Source: Spinacia oleracea (lineage: Eukaryota; Streptophyta; Magnoliopsida; Caryophyllales; Amaranthaceae). From it: a DNA stretch of 64,000 nucleotides. This document shows positions 62,264-64,000 of this stretch, piece by piece. A program made the position numbers and the translations under genes. The notes beneath the pieces were generated by a model that saw only the letters and a program-made list of their open reading frames with translations, was not told the origin of the DNA and made no database searches. The first letter of the stretch is position 1; each line of letters opens with the position of its first letter. The stretch spans positions 20,327,449-20,391,448 of the forward strand of contig NC_079491.1 in assembly GCF_020520425.1 (NCBI RefSeq), in the 5' to 3' direction.

Positions 62264-63015
62264 GATAATAAACAGAAGATCGTTGATTTTCTTTCTTCCC
62301 ATCCAAGAGTTACGAAGGTTAACTATGCTGGGCTTCCTGATCATCTTGGATGGTCTTTGCATTATTCCCAGGTGTTTTAAACGTGCTACAATGCATGGTA
62401 CAGCCTGATATGATACTCTATATGCTAGCGTTTTATATTTCTGCCTCAAGATAAAAAGATTTGCATACTTGTTGCAGGCAAAAGGTGCAGGATCTGTGCT
62501 TAGTTTTCTAACCGGTTCTACGGCTCTTTCAAAACACATTGTGGAGAAAACCAAGTATTTCAGCATTACTGTCAGTTTTGGTAATTTTACTCACTCATAT
62601 TTAGCTAGAAACTAAATTATCTGTGAGGGATTTAACATTTCTTGAATCCCGCTGCATAATTTGGCATCTTTGGTTTTTTGGGTGTCCATAAATGAGCACT
62701 TATATAAACCTGTAACTTGATATAAGTCATTTTAGCTAACTAATGTTAGTTTCTTAACTTGGAATGTTAGTTTCTGCATAAGGAAGTGTGAAATCACTTA
62801 TAAGCTTGCCTTGCTTCATGTCGCATGCTTCCATACCAGCTGCAGTTCGTGAAGCTAGAGGTTTGACCGAAGATCTTGTCCGCATTTCAGTCGGCATCGA
62901 GGATGCGAATGATCTAATTGCTGATCTGGATCATGCCCTGAAAACAGGACATGTTTGGAAAATTTATGTTATTTTAACTGTGAATATTCCAATTAAAGTA
63001 CAATATTCCAATTGA
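62264..63015 (+). pseudogene. CBL: Cystathionine beta-lyase, last three exons only
   Basis: Exons 62264-62371, 62478-62580 and 62783-63015 (GT-AG, phases agree) encode the C-terminal end of plant cystathionine beta-lyase: [89 protein letters not shown] and LIADLDHALKTG. The enzyme cleaves cystathionine to homocysteine in plastids using PLP. The N-terminal two thirds, with the PLP-binding lysine, are absent: a Copia LTR lies only 2 kb upstream with no lyase exon between. The end is also unusual, running about 20 residues past the normal ...TGPL terminus. The exons themselves have no stops, so the loss is probably recent. Confidence 0.85.
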
Positions 63016-63099
63016 TGACTAATAAATAATTGTACACGAGATTAATATTACTGAAATATTGATCAGTTTGAAAATTGTCCGTCCTATTTTCAGGTGAAA

Positions 63100-63653
63100 T
63101 TAATCAGTAGCACCAAGGTAAACAAAGGAAAATAAAAATAATTCTTATAGTGATTGTCATTATTGGAATAGCTACAGGCCTACAGCTGATGTACTCATGT
63201 ACTGTATATGGAGGTGGAAGTGTCGAAAAAATGGTATTCCTCCCTTTTAACTCATTTGTACTGCACTATTTTGAAACTTGATTTCTGGCTATATTCTCTG
63301 AAAGGACATTGTTGTTGTAGTAATGATGAGATTTTAAAGCAAGGATATGCTATTGCAAAACTCAAAACCTAAAGATGGAACTAGTAAAGTGGAAGTTGTA
63401 GATTTACCAGTGTTCGGATTGGAAAAGTTGGCAATCGCGACAGACAATTTTCAGGAAATTAACAAGCTTGAGCAAGGTGGTTTTGGCACATTATACAAGG
63501 TAACTGCAAAAAAGTGAAGGGACACTTTTTTTAGTTTTTACTTAAATGATGTTCATTTTGTGTGCGGGTGATTAGCAGGAACTGACAATCTGAAGATAAT
63601 ATGTTTGATTGCAGGGAAAATTAGAAGATGGACTGCATGGACAGAGAAAATAG
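63100..63653 (+). pseudogene. Receptor-like kinase (S-domain type) fragment
   Basis: About 63125-63210 encodes a hydrophobic span (KIILIVIVIIGIATG) after basic residues. The exon at about 63347-63499 encodes LPVFGLEKLAIATDNFQEIN then KLEQGGFGTLYK, the juxtamembrane and Gly-rich loop of an S-domain/cysteine-rich receptor kinase, with the first loop Gly replaced by Glu. A further exon from 63615 gives GKLEDG and then a stop at 63651-63653. The extracellular domain and the rest of the kinase are missing. It follows the lyase fragment by 100 bp in the same orientation. Confidence 0.75.
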
Positions 63654-64000
63654 GTAAATCTTCCTCGTCCCTTGCATTATTATAACTAGTCCACTGTGAC
63701 CCCAATCGGCTAAGGTTTACCTGTAAATTAACGTAGGCTAGGGTAGAGAAACATCAGAAACATCAAAGTTGATCAAAGAATAAGTAAAAAAACAAATATC
63801 ATCCCTCTCCTTGACTAAGACAAGATTATTTGTAGTTTCAGTCATATTTTCCTCGCATTTCATCACTTACACATTGTGGACTCCAGAACGACAACAGTAC
63901 ACTTTAAATATGATGAACTGTTTGCATCATATCATCTTGCTCTAGGTTTGCGTATCAAGGAAAACGTATTGGAGTATGCTGCATTGCTGAATGCTGAAAA
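63654..64000. other. Unassigned right edge
   Basis: No recognisable kinase exon follows within the window. A possible acceptor (TTGCTCTAG at about 63949) precedes a short open stretch that I cannot assign. Confidence 0.3.

Noticed and set aside
1-64000. CRISPR arrays, rRNA genes, organellar insertions, bacterial-type operons
   Set aside because: None seen. Direct repeats present are LTRs, MITEs or tandem repeats, and the gene structure is that of a plant nucleus.

Overview
The window is nuclear DNA of a flowering plant, almost certainly a eudicot. Split genes with GT-AG introns sit among long LTR retrotransposons, MITEs, Helitron-like elements and a SINE. Gene families and repeat types would fit the Caryophyllales/Amaranthaceae, but that is an impression and not a demonstration. 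Roughly half of the 64 kb is three LTR retrotransposons.

Layout. (1) 149-3215, minus strand: the 5' exons of a purple acid phosphatase gene, broken by a stop and several frameshifts; its first intron holds a SINE with an 18-bp target-site duplication (TSD). (2) 4350-12724, minus: a complete seven-exon LTO1 gene (VKOR-thioredoxin fusion of the thylakoid), whose introns carry a hAT-type MITE, a Copia gag fragment and a Stowaway MITE. (3) 12989-16073: AT-rich DNA with Helitron-like elements, a cluster of GGATCGTA repeats and a poly-A micro-retroposon. (4) 16263-25549: a 9.3-kb Gypsy (chromovirus-like) element with 2.6-kb LTRs about 99% identical but a decayed, gag-less interior. (5) 25706-35612: a 9.9-kb Gypsy element of the Tat type. 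Besides gag-pol it carries, on the opposite strand between integrase and 3' LTR, a four-exon gene whose splice phases all agree and would give a 649-residue protein. (6) 36120-37276: a Helitron-like element holding two tandem 221-bp units with tRNA-like pol III boxes, then a hAT-type MITE. (7) 37571-40504: intact intronless AP-3 delta-adaptin gene, with a second copy of the same MITE on its other side. (8) 42277-46118: intact two-exon Core-2/I-branching (GT14, BC10-like) glycosyltransferase gene. (9) 47071-48507: a Mutator-like small element and part of a Gypsy LTR. (10) 48508-60391: a plus-strand Copia 5' LTR (plus primer site and about 90 bp of leader) into which a complete 10.4-kb Copia of the same family inserted in reverse. 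(11) 60392-64000: a run of gene fragments in plus orientation: a 5'-UTR-like exon, small unknown exons, the last three exons of cystathionine beta-lyase, and a receptor-like kinase fragment.

Three host genes look functional: LTO1 (disulfide formation in the thylakoid lumen), AP-3 delta (vacuolar sorting) and the GT14 enzyme (Golgi). They have no evident shared pathway. Everything else is mobile or decayed. The most unusual items are the spliced antisense gene of the Tat element, the pair of compensating frameshifts inside LTO1, the self-nested Copia, the tRNA-like tandem in a Helitron, and the fragment cluster beside a Copia LTR.
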